Shown in pieces: positions 37,220-47,611 of a stretch of DNA of 64,000 nt. Made by a program: the position numbers and the translations under genes. Source of the DNA: Defluviitalea phaphyphila (lineage in GTDB: Bacteria; Bacillota; Clostridia; Lachnospirales; Defluviitaleaceae); the NCBI RefSeq assembly GCF_001466305.1, contig NZ_JWID01000003.1:162067-226066 (forward strand), written 5' to 3'. The notes beneath the pieces are model-generated. The model had not been told where the DNA came from, made no database searches, and was given only the letters and a program-made list of their open reading frames with translations. Positions within the stretch are counted from its first letter, which is position 1. Every line of letters begins with the position of its first letter.

Positions 37220-38110
37220 TTAACTAATTTTTGTTAAAATATTATCTGACATATGAGTATAACATTTATGTTCAAAATTCTTTGATATATCATGTGAAAG
37301 TTTACCTATGGCATCTGCTCTACATTGTCTACAATGAGACATTTGTTTTATATATTTTTTACAGTTCTCTCTTACAATATATAATTCTTTATTTGAAACT
37401 ATAGGCATATGTTCAAAGAAACTCCCTTTTACAGGAATTAATGGCATAATATTCGTCATAAAAGCTCCTTTATTTTTTACTTCAATTACTAACTTTTCTA
37501 TATGATCATCATTAATTGTTTTAATAAATACAGTATTTATTTTACAAAATACTCCTTTATCACTTAAATATTTTAATCCCTCTAATTGATTATCTATCAA
37601 AATCTTTGCCCCTTCTTTTCCTGAATACTCCTTATTTTTATAATTAATTTTTCTATAAATATTAGCTCCTATTAAAGGGTCAATTGCGTTAATTGTTATA
37701 GTTACATATTCCACTCCTAAATTAATAATTTCTTCTGCATAATCTGGCAACATAAGACCATTAGTAGATAAACAGAAAATAACTTCTGGATCATATTCTT
37801 TAATTCTTTCTATAGTTTCCTTGGTTTTATCAAAATTTGCTAATGCATCTCCTGGCCCAGCTATTCCTAGAACCGTTAAATTTTTAAGTTGATTTTTAAC
37901 ATATTTATATTTTTCTAAAGCTTCTCTAGGCGAAAGTACTTGACTAGTTACACCAGGACGACATTCATTAGCACAATCATATTTACGATTACAATAATTA
38001 CATAAAATATTGCAATCAGGTGCTACTGGTACATGCATTCTTGCATAATTATGAGCTTCTATATTATAACAAGGATGTTTTGATATTGACCTTTTATTTA
38101 AATCGGACAT
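37220..38110 (-). CDS. nifB: Nitrogenase cofactor biosynthesis protein NifB (radical SAM)
   Basis: NifB makes the 8Fe-9S-C precursor (NifB-co). The 296-residue product has the radical SAM Cys motif in 'CNILCNYCNRKYDC' near residue 34, 'ECRPGVTSQVLSP', 'IAGPGDALAN' near 82, 'ITINAIDP' and the late 'HCRQCRADAIGKL' near 259, which binds a further cluster. It lacks the C-terminal NifX-like domain of proteobacterial NifB and is not fused to NifN as in C. pasteurianum. AGGAGG precedes the ATG. Confidence 0.96.
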   Translation of the reverse strand: MSDLNKRSISKHPCYNIEAHNYARMHVPVAPDCNILCNYCNRKYDCANECRPGVTSQVLSPREALEKYKYVKNQLKNLTVLGIAGPGDALANFDKTKETIERIKEYDPEVIFCLSTNGLMLPDYAEEIINLGVEYVTITINAIDPLIGANIYRKINYKNKEYSGKEGAKILIDNQLEGLKYLSDKGVFCKINTVFIKTINDDHIEKLVIEVKNKGAFMTNIMPLIPVKGSFFEHMPIVSNKELYIVRENCKKYIKQMSHCRQCRADAIGKLSHDISKNFEHKCYTHMSDNILTKIS

Positions 38111-38151
38111 ATTTATCCTCCTTTTCTACATTTTTTTAATATTCCAGTTTA

Positions 38152-39537
38152 TTATTTCAACTCACTATAATCTACTGATGTAAGATAATAACGTCTATAT
38201 AAATCACTCCTATAAGAAGAATACTTTCTTTGTAATAGGGTATTTGTTATTGTATCTAATAATCTTGTAGATCCTTCATAGCCTATGGTTAATAATCTCT
38301 GTCCACCTACTCTATCATGAATTGGAAACCCTATTCTTATAAGAGGAATGTTTTCTTTTTCTTCAATAAATTTTCCGTCTGAATGGCCAATTAAAAGATT
38401 TATTGAATTCTTTTTTATATATGAATGTATAGTATCAAAATCCGCATTTTCTAAAACAACTGAATTATAATTTTTTTGGCATAAATCTTCAATTAACATC
38501 TTTTTTAATAAATCTGATTTAGTACCTGTTGCAACAATCCTAGGCTCTATACCATTTTCCATACAAAGTTTTGTAATTGCATAAACTATTTCCGGATCTC
38601 CAAATATGGTTGCTTTACCTTCAGAATTATATTTATGTGAATCAATCATTGCGTCTAACATTCTTCCTCTTTCTTCAAGATATTCTTGAGGTATTTCTTT
38701 TTCAGAAATTTCTGACAAAATATTAAAAAAATAATCTGTATTCTCAATACCTATGGGTAATGGACATCTATATAAAGGAACACCATAGGTATCTTCAAGA
38801 TATTTACCAGGAGAATATTTTTCTGGTACAAATAATCCAATCTCAATTGTAGCTTTAGCGCCACTCATCTTTTTTATATCTTCAAGAGATGTTCCTCCTG
38901 GAGTAATTTTCTTATATGAATTATTAAATGGAGCATCTAAAGTATTTGATATATCTGGTAGTAAAGTATATTGTATCCCAAAATCTTTTAACCATTTTTT
39001 TATTTGCCTTACATTTGCAGGAGAAATATTTCCTACAATGATATTTAAAGTATTATTAGGATAAGAAATATTTGTCTGGTGTTCTACAATTTTTCTTAAA
39101 GCATAATAGTATCCTTCATAATGTGAACCTCCATATCCTGGAGTTGACGCTGTTATAAATTGAATATCTTTAATATTTTCTTCTTCTATAAAATCCTTTA
39201 CAATATTATCTATATCTTCTCCTATGGTTTCAGCTAAACAGGTAGTAGATATTCCTATAATTTGAGGATTATATAGTTTAATTAAATTTTTTAATCCTTT
39301 TTTTAAATCTCTAGCTCCTCCATAAATCGTTCCTTTCTCATTTAAAGAAGAAGAAGCAATATCCATTGGTTCATTATAATGGGTTGCTATATGTCTTCTA
39401 ATATATGTGCTACATCCTTGAGAACCATGGAGAAGCATCATGCATCCTTCTATTCCTTTAAAAGCGATAGCTGCACCCATTGGCATACACATTTTACACG
39501 GATTCATATTCAAATTTGTAAAATTTCTTTTTGACAT
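38152..39537 (-). CDS. nifN: Nitrogenase FeMo-co scaffold subunit NifN
   Basis: NifN pairs with NifE to form the scaffold where NifB-co matures to FeMo-co. The 461-residue NifK-like protein has 'NPCKMCMPMGA', 'HGSQGCSTYIRRH' near residue 40, 'ISTTCLAETIGEDI' near 98 and 'FGDPEIVYAI' near 310. The ATG at 39537 has GAAGGTG upstream and overlaps nifE by 44 bases; a GTG three codons earlier is possible. NifK-like Cys ligands are only partly kept, as expected for NifN. Confidence 0.93.
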   Translation of the reverse strand: MSKRNFTNLNMNPCKMCMPMGAAIAFKGIEGCMMLLHGSQGCSTYIRRHIATHYNEPMDIASSSLNEKGTIYGGARDLKKGLKNLIKLYNPQIIGISTTCLAETIGEDIDNIVKDFIEEENIKDIQFITASTPGYGGSHYEGYYYALRKIVEHQTNISYPNNTLNIIVGNISPANVRQIKKWLKDFGIQYTLLPDISNTLDAPFNNSYKKITPGGTSLEDIKKMSGAKATIEIGLFVPEKYSPGKYLEDTYGVPLYRCPLPIGIENTDYFFNILSEISEKEIPQEYLEERGRMLDAMIDSHKYNSEGKATIFGDPEIVYAITKLCMENGIEPRIVATGTKSDLLKKMLIEDLCQKNYNSVVLENADFDTIHSYIKKNSINLLIGHSDGKFIEEKENIPLIRIGFPIHDRVGGQRLLTIGYEGSTRLLDTITNTLLQRKYSSYRSDLYRRYYLTSVDYSELK

Positions 39538-40894
39538 CCTTTTCACCTTCTTTTTTTACATACTCCCAAACAGGGCTGTTAACAGTTATATCTAATTCTT
39601 TTGCAAAGTTTATAGCTCCTTCAAAACCAGACAGAGGATGCTTGCGTTCATGATTATGGTCAAAAAATGCAATTCCTAATTTATAAGCTAGTGGTCTTTC
39701 TTTTACTCCTCCTACTAAGACATCTGCTCCCTTTTCTTTTATAAACATTTCTAATTCTGTTGGATTCGCATCATCTAAGATAACTGTCCCCTCATCTGTT
39801 AGACTTTTAATCAAATCATATTCATCTTGACTTCCTGTTTGTGTTCCTACCATTACTGTTTTCATTCCCAATTCTTTAAATTGTTTAATAAGAGATATAG
39901 CTTTAAATCCACCTCCAACATAAATAGCAGCACTTTTCCCATATAATCTTTTTTTATAATAAGATAATTCTTTTTCAAATTTCTTTTTTTGAACTGAAAT
40001 AAATTTTTCAACATTGTCAATGACTTCTTTATTACCTAATTGTTTAGCAATATTTCTAAGAGAATTAATAGTATCTTCAATTCCTACAAAACTAACTTTT
40101 ATATAAGGAATTCCATATTTTTTTTCTAATTGTTTTGCTAAATAAACCATAGACCCAGCACATTGAACAATATTTAAGGATGCCTTAGTAGCTTTAGTTA
40201 TTTCTTCAAAAGAAGAATCTCCAGTTAATTTTGTTATAATAGGAACTCCTATTTTCTTTAAATAATTTTTTATAATCCAAATTTCTCCTGCTAAATTGAA
40301 ATCTCCCAAATAATTAATTCCAAATTCTTTTTTGTGCTTTGGGTATCTAGATATTAAGTTTAAGATAGCATTACACCCAGCTTTATATCCACTTTTTTTG
40401 TTACCTGCAAATCCTGAAGATTGTACAGGTATAATTTCTATTCCATATTTTTCTTGAGCTCTTTTACAAACTGCTTCTATATCATCACCAATTACTCCTA
40501 CTACACAAGTAGCATATACAAATATTAACTTAGGATTATACCTATTTACAATTTCATCTATAGCATTGGATAATTTCTTTTCTCCTCCAAAAATAATATC
40601 TTGTTCTCTAAGATCCGTAGAAAAACTATTTCTATATACCTCTTCTCCACTGCTTAAACTTCCTCTAATATCCCACGTATAACTTGCACACCCTATAGGA
40701 CCATGGACAATGTGATATGCATCGGTAATTGGGTTTAATACAACTCTGGCCCCACAATATACACAAGCTCTTTGACTTACTGCTCCTGAAACACTATTGG
40801 TATCACATTTGATATTTCTATTTTCAAACTTAGAATTACATATAATTGATTCCTTGCGTTCATCTAAAGTTTTAAAATTTTCATGATTTGTCAT
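39494..40894 (-). CDS. nifE: Nitrogenase FeMo-co scaffold subunit NifE
   Basis: The NifD-like half of the scaffold. The 466-residue product has Cys motifs 'RACVYCGARVVL', 'HGPIGCASYTWDIRG' and 'YATCVVGVIGDDI', the cofactor-region 'NIVQCAGSMVYLAKQ', and a C-terminal 'FFDHNHERKHPLSGFEG' where NifD has its His ligand loop. The ATG at 40894 has AGAGGTG upstream; the longer open frame has no ribosome site. It lies after nifK, beyond a strong hairpin, and overlaps nifN. Confidence 0.95.
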   Translation of the reverse strand: MTNHENFKTLDERKESIICNSKFENRNIKCDTNSVSGAVSQRACVYCGARVVLNPITDAYHIVHGPIGCASYTWDIRGSLSSGEEVYRNSFSTDLREQDIIFGGEKKLSNAIDEIVNRYNPKLIFVYATCVVGVIGDDIEAVCKRAQEKYGIEIIPVQSSGFAGNKKSGYKAGCNAILNLISRYPKHKKEFGINYLGDFNLAGEIWIIKNYLKKIGVPIITKLTGDSSFEEITKATKASLNIVQCAGSMVYLAKQLEKKYGIPYIKVSFVGIEDTINSLRNIAKQLGNKEVIDNVEKFISVQKKKFEKELSYYKKRLYGKSAAIYVGGGFKAISLIKQFKELGMKTVMVGTQTGSQDEYDLIKSLTDEGTVILDDANPTELEMFIKEKGADVLVGGVKERPLAYKLGIAFFDHNHERKHPLSGFEGAINFAKELDITVNSPVWEYVKKEGEKDVKKKFYKFEYESV

Positions 40895-40925
40895 TTTAAT
40901 CACCTCTACATACCTATATATTTTA

Positions 40926-40974
40926 TGTGTAGAGAACAATATTAAAAAATATTTTAATATATGTTCTCTACACA
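40926..40974 (-). other. Strong intercistronic hairpin between nifK and nifE
   Basis: Outer arms TGTGTAGAGAACA and TGTTCTCTACACA (13 bp) continue into ATATTAAAA/TTTTAATAT (9 bp) with a single bulged base and a 4-base loop. That gives 22 pairs in 49 bases. No T-run follows on the minus strand, so it is more likely to set mRNA stability or a 3' processing end for nifHDK than to terminate fully. Confidence 0.8.
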
Positions 40975-40991
40975 GTTTAGGAAGGGCTGAA

Positions 40992-42356
40992 TCACATTAC
41001 AAGCTCAAAATCTTCATCTGCACATTCACGGTCAAATTTATCTAATAAAGCTGAACTGATTTTTTCTATTATTCTTATAGCTCCTTTATATCCAACAGTT
41101 GGCAAATAGGTATGTCCTACTCTATCTAAGATTGGAAATCCTACTCTGACTAAAGGAATATTTTCTGCTTTAGATATATATTTACCATAGGTATTTCCAA
41201 TTAATAAATCTACAGGTTCATTTTTTATCCATTGATGAAGTTCAAATAAATCTCCTGCAGATTTTACTTTTCCTTCTATTCCTGCATCTTCTAACATTTT
41301 AGTTACTATATCATCAAAATCCTTACCAGGGGTTCCTGTAATCACATATATTGGTTTCATTCCAAGACTAATAGCAAATTCTGTCATTGATATGGTTATA
41401 TCTGGGTCTCCAAAAATAGCAACTTTTTTCCCACTATAATGTTGATGAATATCAATCATTAAATCTACTAATTGTCCTCTTTCTTCTTCTAACTCATATG
41501 GTATTTCCTTTCCTGTTAAACTAGCCATTTTCATAATTAACTCATCTGTTGCTTTAATTCCTACAGGACTTTTTAAAACATATGGAGTCACATTACATTT
41601 TTTTTCTAATTCATAAGCAGCCTGTTCTGAAGCAAATTTTCCTAATGCAATAGTAGCTCTAGACATACCTGTAGCTTTAAGTTCTTCCACAGTTGTTCCT
41701 CCATCAGGGTACATAATAAACTTTCCTGTATTAGGAGTATCAAGAACTCCACTAGTATCTGGGAACATGATAATATCTAATCCCATTATTTTAGCTATTC
41801 TTTTTATTTCTCTCATATCACTAGGTTCTACAAATCCAGGAATAATATTTACTTTTTTAGTTAAAACATTTTCTTCTTTTTCCGAGAAATAAGAAACCAT
41901 TGCTTTAACCATATTAGAAAATCCTGTTATATGTGAACCTACATAACTAGGAGTATTAGCATGTATAACATATTTCCCTTCTGGAATATCTGTTGATTGA
42001 ATAATAGAAGGGATATCATCTCCTATAGTTTCTGATAAACAAGTAGTATTAATAGCTATAACATCTGGCTTGTAAATATTAAATACATTTTTTATAGCAG
42101 TTTGTAAATTTGGTTTTCCCCCAAATACTGCTGCTCCTTCCGTAAAAGAACTTGTTGATGCCATAATAGGGTCTCTATAATGTCTTGTTAAATGCATACG
42201 ATGATAAGAACAACATCCTTGTGAACCATGACTATGAGGTAAACATTTATGAATCCCTAAAGCAGCATACATTGCTCCAATAGGTTGACAAGTTTTTGCT
42301 GGATTAATTGTTAAAGCTTTTCTTTTTGATATTTCTTTAGGCGTTAATTCTAACAT
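40992..42356 (-). CDS. nifK: Nitrogenase MoFe protein beta chain NifK
   Basis: The 454-residue beta subunit carries P-cluster ligands 'PAKTCQPIGAMYAALG' (Cys near 22), 'SHGSQGCCSYHRMHLTRH' (Cys near 47) and 'INTTCLSETIGDD' (Cys near 105), plus the variable Ser in 'MASTSSFTEGAAVFGG'. It is the short form without the extra N-terminal 50 residues of Azotobacter NifK, as in other clostridia. The ATG at 42356, with AGGAGG nine bases upstream, starts one base after the nifD stop, so translation is coupled. Confidence 0.96.
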   Translation of the reverse strand: MLELTPKEISKRKALTINPAKTCQPIGAMYAALGIHKCLPHSHGSQGCCSYHRMHLTRHYRDPIMASTSSFTEGAAVFGGKPNLQTAIKNVFNIYKPDVIAINTTCLSETIGDDIPSIIQSTDIPEGKYVIHANTPSYVGSHITGFSNMVKAMVSYFSEKEENVLTKKVNIIPGFVEPSDMREIKRIAKIMGLDIIMFPDTSGVLDTPNTGKFIMYPDGGTTVEELKATGMSRATIALGKFASEQAAYELEKKCNVTPYVLKSPVGIKATDELIMKMASLTGKEIPYELEEERGQLVDLMIDIHQHYSGKKVAIFGDPDITISMTEFAISLGMKPIYVITGTPGKDFDDIVTKMLEDAGIEGKVKSAGDLFELHQWIKNEPVDLLIGNTYGKYISKAENIPLVRVGFPILDRVGHTYLPTVGYKGAIRIIEKISSALLDKFDRECADEDFELVM

Positions 42357-42357
42357 T

Positions 42358-43959
42358 TTAGCCAACCTCCTTTTCTACCATGGAAGCTTCTAATAAAGGT
42401 TCTTTTTTCCATGGTGGAACTACATAACTCCATGCAGGAGTAAAAATTCCAGCTGATATATCTCTTGCAAAATTTACTGCTCCTTTAAATCCTGCATATG
42501 GACCACTATAATCATATGAATGCATTTGTTTTGAAAATACTCCCATTTTTTGGATAACATATTTATCTTTTATTCCTGAACCAAATACATCTGGTTTTAA
42601 AGCTTTTATAAATTCTTCAGTTTCAAAATGATTTAAGTCATCTATAATAACAGTGTTTTCTTTAGAAGCTTTAATTAACCCTTCATAATTGCTTAAAGGC
42701 ATTTCTTTTTTTAGCTGTTCAAGTTTTTCTGGAGATAAATATAAACGATATCTTTTTTCATCTTTTTCAACATGAAGTTCTTCTATATTTCTACTATCTG
42801 CATCAATTTGAATATGTGGAAGAACATCTCTTCCTTCATAATCATCTCGATGAGCAAATTCATACCCTGCTAAAACTGTTTCAATGCCCAAATCTTTAAA
42901 TAAATCTTGATAATGATGAGCTCTTGACCCTCCAACAAAAAGCATAGCAGTTTTTCCAGAACACATATTCCTATAATATTCCATTTCATCCTTAATATCT
43001 GCTAATTCTTCTGCTATTACTTCTTCTGTTCTTTTAATTAAGTCTTCATCTCCAAAATATTTAGCCATATTTCTTAAAGTTTCTATAGTAGATTGTATTC
43101 CAATAAAATTAACTTTTAGCCAAGGAGTACCATATTTTTTTTCTATCATATCTGCAACATAATTAATGGAACGATGACATTGTACTAAATTTAAATCTGC
43201 ATTATGAGCATTTTTAAGACGTTCATAACTTCCATTTCCTGTCATAGTAGAAATAATGTTGTATCCAATTTTAGTTAATATCCTAGATATTTCCCATTCA
43301 TCGCCACCAATATTATATTCTCCAAGAAGATTAATTGAATAAGGAATTTTTTCATCATTTCCTGTTCCAATAATATGTTTCATTAATCCATTGTTTGCTA
43401 TATGATGTCCTGCTGACTGACTTACTCCTTTATATCCTTCACAACTAAAAGCAACCACTTTTATTCCATATTCTTTTTCTGCTTCTGCTGCTACAGTGTG
43501 TATATCATCACCTATTAAACCTACAGGGCAAGTAGCACTTATAGTTATTGCTTCCGGTTTAAAAATTTCAACTGCTTCTTTAATTGCCTGACGAAGCTTT
43601 TTTTCTCCTCCAAAAACAATATCACTCTCTTGCATATCTGTGGAAAAACAATAATGCAAGAAATTTTTTTCTCCTCTAGTTGCTTTTCCTTTATTTCGTC
43701 TAGTATTCCAAGTATAATAAGAACACCCTATTGGCCCATGAACAATGTGAACCATATCAATAAGTGGACCTACAACAACACCTTTACACCCAGCATAACA
43801 ACATCCTCTATTTGTAATAATTCCTGGAATTGTTCTTGTATTAGCAGTTATTTCTTGTTTTTCATCAGATTTTTTTATTAACATATGTTTTTTTCTGTTT
43901 TTCATTACTTTTGCCGGATAACTGTCTAAAATTTTCTCCATAGCTTTTTCTGCATTCAT
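42358..43959 (-). CDS. nifD: Nitrogenase MoFe protein alpha chain NifD (clostridial type)
   Basis: The 533-residue alpha subunit. P-cluster ligands: 'RGCCYAGCKGVV', 'HGPIGCSYYTW' and 'SATCPVGLIGDD'. The FeMo-co Cys is in 'NLVQCHRSINYVADM' and its His in 'MHSYDYSGPYAGFKGAVNF'. An insertion of about 45 residues near positions 375-420 ('HIQIDADSRNIEELHVEKDE' and after) is the hallmark of the clostridial NifD group and matches the long C. pasteurianum protein. The ATG at 43959 has GGGGTGATTAGG upstream. Confidence 0.96.
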   Translation of the reverse strand: MNAEKAMEKILDSYPAKVMKNRKKHMLIKKSDEKQEITANTRTIPGIITNRGCCYAGCKGVVVGPLIDMVHIVHGPIGCSYYTWNTRRNKGKATRGEKNFLHYCFSTDMQESDIVFGGEKKLRQAIKEAVEIFKPEAITISATCPVGLIGDDIHTVAAEAEKEYGIKVVAFSCEGYKGVSQSAGHHIANNGLMKHIIGTGNDEKIPYSINLLGEYNIGGDEWEISRILTKIGYNIISTMTGNGSYERLKNAHNADLNLVQCHRSINYVADMIEKKYGTPWLKVNFIGIQSTIETLRNMAKYFGDEDLIKRTEEVIAEELADIKDEMEYYRNMCSGKTAMLFVGGSRAHHYQDLFKDLGIETVLAGYEFAHRDDYEGRDVLPHIQIDADSRNIEELHVEKDEKRYRLYLSPEKLEQLKKEMPLSNYEGLIKASKENTVIIDDLNHFETEEFIKALKPDVFGSGIKDKYVIQKMGVFSKQMHSYDYSGPYAGFKGAVNFARDISAGIFTPAWSYVVPPWKKEPLLEASMVEKEVG

Positions 43960-43984
43960 CCTAATCACCCCATTTTTAAAATTT

Positions 43985-44371
43985 TTATATGGCAATCTCT
44001 CCTGTTTCTCCCGTTCTTACTCTTATAACCTCTTCAATAGGTATTACAAATATTTTTCCGTCTCCCATATTTCCTGTTTGGTTTACTTCAATAATTATAT
44101 CTATTACTTTCTTTACATCCTCATCTTTTACAATCATTGTAATCATTCTTTTAGGAATTAAACGATGTGCCTCAGAAAGCATCTCCATTTTTTTACTAGA
44201 TGTTTCTATTTTTTCCCCAGATATTAAAGATTCAATTAGTTCATAGTCAACTTTTTTCTTTCCTCTACCTTGCACTTTTCTGCAAGTCATAGAAGGGAAT
44301 CCAGCTATAGATAAAGCCTCTTTTGTTTGATTAATCATATCCATTCTAATAATTGCTATTATTTCTTTCAT
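43985..44371 (-). CDS. nifI2: Nitrogenase regulatory PII protein NifI2
   Basis: A 128-residue PII-family protein which, with NifI1, inhibits dinitrogenase directly when nitrogen is sufficient; 2-oxoglutarate releases the block. The NifI2 form has a longer T-loop region ('YELIESLISGEKIETSSKKM', about 44-63) than GlnB and ends with 'TGNMGDGKIFVIPIEEVIRVRTGE'. It lies between nifI1 and nifD, as in methanogens and clostridia. This suggests post-translational switch-off without DraT/DraG. Confidence 0.94.
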   Translation of the reverse strand: MKEIIAIIRMDMINQTKEALSIAGFPSMTCRKVQGRGKKKVDYELIESLISGEKIETSSKKMEMLSEAHRLIPKRMITMIVKDEDVKKVIDIIIEVNQTGNMGDGKIFVIPIEEVIRVRTGETGEIAI

Positions 44372-44383
44372 TATCTTCCCTCC

Positions 44384-44710
44384 TTATAACTCACTTTCTC
44401 CAGTACTTATAGTGTATACTTCTTCTACACTATTAATAAAAATCTTTCCATCTCCAAAAGCGCCTTCTTCTCCTGTTCTTGCATTTTTTATAATAATTCT
44501 AACAACATCATCTTTATTTTCATCATCAACTACTAACATTAACATTTCTTTAGAAATTTCATCATAATGAATATTTCCAACTTTAACTCCTCGTTGTCTT
44601 CCTCTACCCGCTACATCTATTTTAGTAACTGCAGGAAATCCTGCATCACTTAACTCCGATAATACTTCTTGAACTTTATCTGGTCTAATAATCGCTCTTA
44701 TCATTTTCAT
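44384..44710 (-). CDS. nifI1: Nitrogenase regulatory PII protein NifI1
   Basis: A 108-residue PII-family partner of NifI2: 'IRAIIRPDKVQEVLSELSDA' at the N-terminus, 'RGRQRGVKVGN' at the base of the T-loop, and 'GEEGAFGDGKIFINSVEEVYTI' divided over the C-terminal PII signature. AAGGAG supports the ATG. It follows nifH after 118 bases containing a strong hairpin. Confidence 0.94.
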   Translation of the reverse strand: MKMIRAIIRPDKVQEVLSELSDAGFPAVTKIDVAGRGRQRGVKVGNIHYDEISKEMLMLVVDDENKDDVVRIIIKNARTGEEGAFGDGKIFINSVEEVYTISTGESEL

Positions 44711-44798
44711 AATAATTCTCCTTTTTATTAGATAAAATAATTGATTTTTTTGTAGTATTTTGTTATAATTTTTATGCTGTATATTTTTTATTTTGTAT

Positions 44799-45739
<941 letters not shown>

Positions 45740-45784
45740 CTTATGAACTTGAGAGTACATTTTTAAATTTATTCAATTTTTTTA

Positions 45785-45824
45785 ATTAAAAAAGTCTTAA
45801 GCAACACTCAATTTGCTTAAGACT
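45785..45824 (-). terminator. Terminator between gpsA and nifH
   Basis: A 12-bp stem, AGTCTTAAGCAA with TTGCTTAAGACT, loop 8, with T6 on the minus strand. It lies about 120 bases after the gpsA stop and 45 bases upstream of the nifH -35. Confidence 0.88.
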
Positions 45825-45898
45825 CCCTTGTCTTTATAATTATTAAACAATTTTCATTTTTATGGGAAAATAATAACATAAATATCGAAGTTTTGCAA
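45788..45898 (-). ncRNA. Candidate small RNA upstream of nifH (promoter plus terminator, no gene)
   Basis: A promoter-like TTGCAA (45893-45898), 17 bases, TATTAT (45870-45875) is followed by about 75 bases without a supported reading frame that end in the strong terminator at 45785-45824. The unit would give a short RNA. Alternatively the terminator simply ends the gpsA operon and the promoter match is chance, which is easy in such AT-rich sequence. Confidence 0.35.
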
Positions 45899-45946
45899 GT
45901 ATTTTTTTAATAAAAAATAATTTTTTTATTAGTTAAAATATTTTTA

Positions 45947-46987
45947 TTATTCTTTTTCCCATGATACATAATGATTCCAATGAATTTCTTCTTTTTGATG
46001 TTCAATCTTTTTATCTCTCATCATAAGGTCTACTACAGCTTCTTTAGGAGATTTCCCTTCAAAAAGAACTTTATAAATTTCTTGTATAATAGGCATTTCT
46101 ACATTATATTTTTTAGATAATTTGTATGCCGCTGTTGCACTATTAACTCCTTCTACTACCATTTTAACTTCTTTTAAAGCTTCTTCTAAAGATTTTCCTT
46201 GTCCAATTAATATTCCTGCTCTACGATTTCTACTATGCATACTAGTACAAGTAACAATTAAGTCACCAATTCCTGATAATCCATTAAAAGTTTGAAAATC
46301 TGCTCCCATAGCTACTCCTAATCTAGTAATTTCTACCATTCCCCTTGTCATAAGAGCAGCTTTTGTATTATCTCCAAACCCTAAACCATCAACTATTCCA
46401 GCAGCTAATGCAATTACATTTTTTAATGCTCCACCAAGTTCAACTCCTATTAAATCTGGATTTGTATAAACCCTAAATTTAGGAGTCATAAATGTATCCT
46501 GTACTATTTCTGCAACTTTTTTAGATTTAGAAGAAATAACACAAGCTGTTGGAATATCTTTTGCCACTTCTTCTGCATGACTAGGTCCAGACAAGGTAGA
46601 TACTAAACAATGTGGAACAACTTCTGAAATTACTTGCGACATAGTTAAAAGAGTGTCATTTTCTAAACCTTTTGAAGCATTTACAATTATCTGTTTTGAA
46701 TTTATGTATGGCGCAAAATTTTCCATATTATCACGTACAAATTTAGAAGGAATGGCAATTACCACTATGTCTTTATTAAAAAGAGCTTCAACAAAATCAG
46801 AAGTAATTTCTATATCATTGGGAATGAGAACTCCAGGAAGAAAAGACAAATTTTCTCTAGTTTTTTCTATTACTTTTTTTTCTTCTTCACTAAAACACCA
46901 TAATGTTACTTTATTACCATTCTTATTAAGAAGTATAGCTAAAGCTGTTCCCCAGCTTCCAGCTCCCATAACAACTACTCTTTTCAT
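45947..46987 (-). CDS. gpsA: Glycerol-3-phosphate dehydrogenase [NAD(P)+]
   Basis: Reduces dihydroxyacetone phosphate to sn-glycerol 3-phosphate for phospholipid synthesis. The 346-residue product has '[17 protein letters not shown]' (Rossmann) at residue 4, '[10 protein letters not shown]', '[13 protein letters not shown]' near 140, the catalytic Lys in '[18 protein letters not shown]' near 190 and '[14 protein letters not shown]'. Last gene of the DUF512-der-plsY-gpsA operon; spoIVA, expected near it, is 11 kb away beyond nif. Confidence 0.96.
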   Translation of the reverse strand: MKRVVVMGAGSWGTALAILLNKNGNKVTLWCFSEEEKKVIEKTRENLSFLPGVLIPNDIEITSDFVEALFNKDIVVIAIPSKFVRDNMENFAPYINSKQIIVNASKGLENDTLLTMSQVISEVVPHCLVSTLSGPSHAEEVAKDIPTACVISSKSKKVAEIVQDTFMTPKFRVYTNPDLIGVELGGALKNVIALAAGIVDGLGFGDNTKAALMTRGMVEITRLGVAMGADFQTFNGLSGIGDLIVTCTSMHSRNRRAGILIGQGKSLEEALKEVKMVVEGVNSATAAYKLSKKYNVEMPIIQEIYKVLFEGKSPKEAVVDLMMRDKKIEHQKEEIHWNHYVSWEKE

Positions 46988-46989
46988 TT

Positions 46990-47607
46990 TTACTTCTCCT
47001 CCACTTGTTTATTGGAACGATGTCCTAATTTTGTTTCTTCTCCTGTAAGTAAACGTTTAATATTTGTTCTATGTCTAACTAAAGCTGAAATCATTAAAAA
47101 AATTCCTAGTAACAAAATCTCATAATTACCTTTCCAAAATATACTAAATAATATTGGAATTGCAATTGCCATAATGATAGACCCAAGAGATACAAAACGA
47201 GTTATACCTATAATAAGAATCATTATTCCTATACAAATTAATCCTATTTTATAATCAAAGGATAATAATATCCCCATAGTAGTAGCAATGCCTTTTCCAC
47301 CTCTAAAGTTTAGGAATACAGGCCAATTATGTCCTATAACTGCTGCTATTCCTCCATATAAAAGAGCTAGAGGATTATTAGGAAATATTAATTTACATAA
47401 CATAACTACAATTATTCCTTTTAAAAGATCACCTATAAAAGTTATAACGCCTGCTTTCCAACCCATTACCCTTATGACATTAGTTGTTCCTGCATTACCA
47501 CTACCAAAATTTCTTATATCTATTTTTTGTAATGCTCTTCCTAAAATATATGCTGTTTGAAAACATCCTATTATATATCCTATTAGTATGCATATTATTC
47601 TAAACAT
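46990..47607 (-). CDS. plsY: Acyl-phosphate glycerol-3-phosphate acyltransferase PlsY
   Basis: A 205-residue membrane acyltransferase for the first acylation of glycerol 3-phosphate; its substrate comes from the adjacent gpsA. It has five or more membrane segments and the three PlsY motifs: '[17 protein letters not shown]' near residue 33, '[21 protein letters not shown]' split over the middle loop, and '[14 protein letters not shown]' near the end. The ATG at 47607 has AAAGGA upstream. It follows der by 4 bases and ends 2 bases before gpsA. Confidence 0.95.
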   Translation of the reverse strand: MFRIICILIGYIIGCFQTAYILGRALQKIDIRNFGSGNAGTTNVIRVMGWKAGVITFIGDLLKGIIVVMLCKLIFPNNPLALLYGGIAAVIGHNWPVFLNFRGGKGIATTMGILLSFDYKIGLICIGIMILIIGITRFVSLGSIIMAIAIPILFSIFWKGNYEILLLGIFLMISALVRHRTNIKRLLTGEETKLGHRSNKQVEEK

Positions 47608-47611
47608 ATAT

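Noticed and set aside
45788..45880. A 20-codon leader peptide in the candidate small RNA
   Set aside because: No ribosome site precedes its ATG, and the frame runs into the terminator stem.
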